NCBI GenBank assembly: GCA_002423395.1
Contig: DIVZ01000005.1
Location: forward strand, 713,811-777,810
DNA length: 64,000 nucleotides
Reading direction: 5' to 3'
Origin: Eubacteriaceae bacterium UBA6119
Lineage (GTDB): Bacteria > Bacillota > Clostridia > Eubacteriales > UBA1433
Positions within the stretch are counted from its first letter, which is position 1. Each line of letters opens with the position of its first letter. Position numbers and translations under genes: made by a program. Under the pieces are notes generated by a model. The model did no database searches and was not told where the DNA came from. It worked only from the letters and a program-made list of their open reading frames with translations. Positions 63,480-64,000 of the stretch are shown here, one piece after another.

Positions 63480-63830
63480 TTACTTTATTTTATCCGAATA
63501 CTTTTTCATGGCTTTGTTAACTTCTTTATTGGCAGTTTCTAAATACGTGTCAGCGTATGTTTTACAGTCTTTTATTAAGTCATCGCAGAAAGCCGCAACA
63601 TCTTTACCCGTTACCTGCAAAACGTCTTTTTTCAATGCCGAGCCTTCCTCAAAAAGATCCACAATCCCCGAAAGCAAATCTGTACTCTCTGTTAATTCAA
63701 CAGGACCGACTTTAAAAAGATAATTTTGTATTTCCCTATAAACAATCTGATAATCCGCAGGGAGAGCCTTAACTCTAGCCATATGAGTCCGCCACTGTTT
63801 TTTTCCTTCTATGATATCTTGTATGCTCAT
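63480..63830 (-). CDS. DUF1048 protein
   Basis: 116-aa helical protein of the DUF1048 family, found in Firmicutes next to PadR-type regulators and ABC exporters. Characteristic segments are KALPADYQIVYREIQNYLFK and VTGKDVAAFCDDLIKDCKTYADTYLE. It lies 15 nt upstream of the ATPase gene, in the same operon, and is similar to the gene cut by the right edge. Role unknown; possibly tied to regulation of the exporter. Confidence 0.85.
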   Translation of the reverse strand: MSIQDIIEGKKQWRTHMARVKALPADYQIVYREIQNYLFKVGPVELTESTDLLSGIVDLFEEGSALKKDVLQVTGKDVAAFCDDLIKDCKTYADTYLETANKEVNKAMKKYSDKIK

Positions 63831-63839
63831 TTTATCCTC

Positions 63840-64000
63840 CTATTTGCCTAATTTTTTAGCAATATTATTATTTAACTGCTCACGCCATTTGTCGCGATAA
63901 GACTTTGCGCCTTCCTGACCTGCAAGCGCCGAACAGAAGCCTTTTATGTCATCGCCCAAAACCTCGCATACGCTTTGACCGTCCGCCGCCGTTTCTTCGA
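63840..64000 (-). CDS. DUF1048 protein, second copy (5' part outside window)
   Basis: C-terminal 52 residues only. The visible end (CEVLGDDIKGFCSALAG, then SYRDKWREQLNNNI) aligns with the C terminus of the neighbouring DUF1048 protein (VTGKDVAAFCDDL), so it is a tandem paralogue. It reads on through the right edge. It ends 10 nt before the next DUF1048 gene and is the most upstream visible gene of the exporter operon. Confidence 0.7.
   Translation of the reverse strand, partial: EETAADGQSVCEVLGDDIKGFCSALAGQEGAKSYRDKWREQLNNNIAKKLGK

Noticed and set aside
1..64000. CRISPR arrays, transposases, phage genes
   Set aside because: No regularly spaced direct repeats and no transposase, integrase or phage structural reading frames were seen on either strand.

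Overview
The window looks like a chromosomal segment of a low-GC anaerobic Firmicute, most likely a clostridial lineage. Coding DNA appears to be mostly about 35-42% GC by eye. Ribosome binding sites are strong (AGGAGG/GGAGG), several starts are TTG, and short intrinsic terminators lie between most transcription units. The gene content is typical of anaerobes: many radical-SAM and ferredoxin-type proteins, a flavodoxin/ferredoxin of EFR1 type, glutamate 2,3-aminomutase, and a 4-hydroxybutyryl-CoA dehydratase-like flavoprotein. Species cannot be named from sequence alone. No CRISPR array, rRNA, intact insertion sequence or prophage was seen. The only complete tRNA is tRNA-Ala(CGC).

Layout. 0-4.3 kb: a radical-SAM/SPASM protein cut by the left edge, followed by a three-gene ABC-2 exporter. 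4.4-8.9 kb: an ABC-F ATPase and a GC-richer tex gene, flanked by two diverged copies of a ~140-nt repeat that ends in a tRNA-Thr 3'-half. 9-11.7 kb: a two-gene surface-polymer O-acetylation unit (MBOAT plus AlgX/AlgJ-like). 11.9-16.4 kb: an OFA-type MFS carrier, small proteins, and the 4-hydroxybutyryl-CoA dehydratase-like gene. 16.9-21.7 kb: a compact amino-sugar operon (nagA, nagB, GlcNAc-kinase-like, GH20 hexosaminidase), followed by an enolase-superfamily gene. 23-28.6 kb: a DEAD-box helicase, a DUF5661 protein, a DUF2099 (methanogenesis-marker-8-like) protein, a probably frameshifted small gene and a DUF2974 lipase-like protein.

28.9-33.8 kb holds two consecutive PAS/GGDEF/HD-GYP proteins that could both make and degrade cyclic-di-GMP. 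34-39.3 kb has a DedA-like membrane protein, a translationally coupled three-gene unit of unknown function with two paralogues, DUF1893, a cold-shock protein and a pair of PH-like membrane proteins. 39.4-42.6 kb is an operon of two ferredoxin-fused aldo/keto reductases, a MerR regulator and a flavin reductase. It starts from a promoter with the 19-bp spacer and dyad expected of MerR control. 43-54 kb holds a glycosyltransferase-like orphan, a stress protein, a nucleotidase, a Ca2+/cation antiporter, an EFR1 protein, several small-acid enzymes and glutamate 2,3-aminomutase.

54.5-56.3 kb is an ammonium transporter with a PII regulator fused to its C terminus, behind a hairpin leader. 57-60.7 kb is a divergent GntR regulator / Ldh-family dehydrogenase / sodium symporter unit. 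After tRNA-Ala and an alpha/beta hydrolase, the right end is a GC-rich DrrAB-type exporter with two DUF1048 proteins, the second cut by the edge.

The observations I rate highest are the tRNA-Thr-derived repeats around abc-F/tex; an ABC-F protein whose substitutions all fall in one of its two ATP sites; the changed iron-sulfur ligands in the dehydratase-like protein; the Amt-PII fusion with its putative attenuator; and the self-contained MerR/aldo-keto reductase operon. I found no clear new defence or mobile system.
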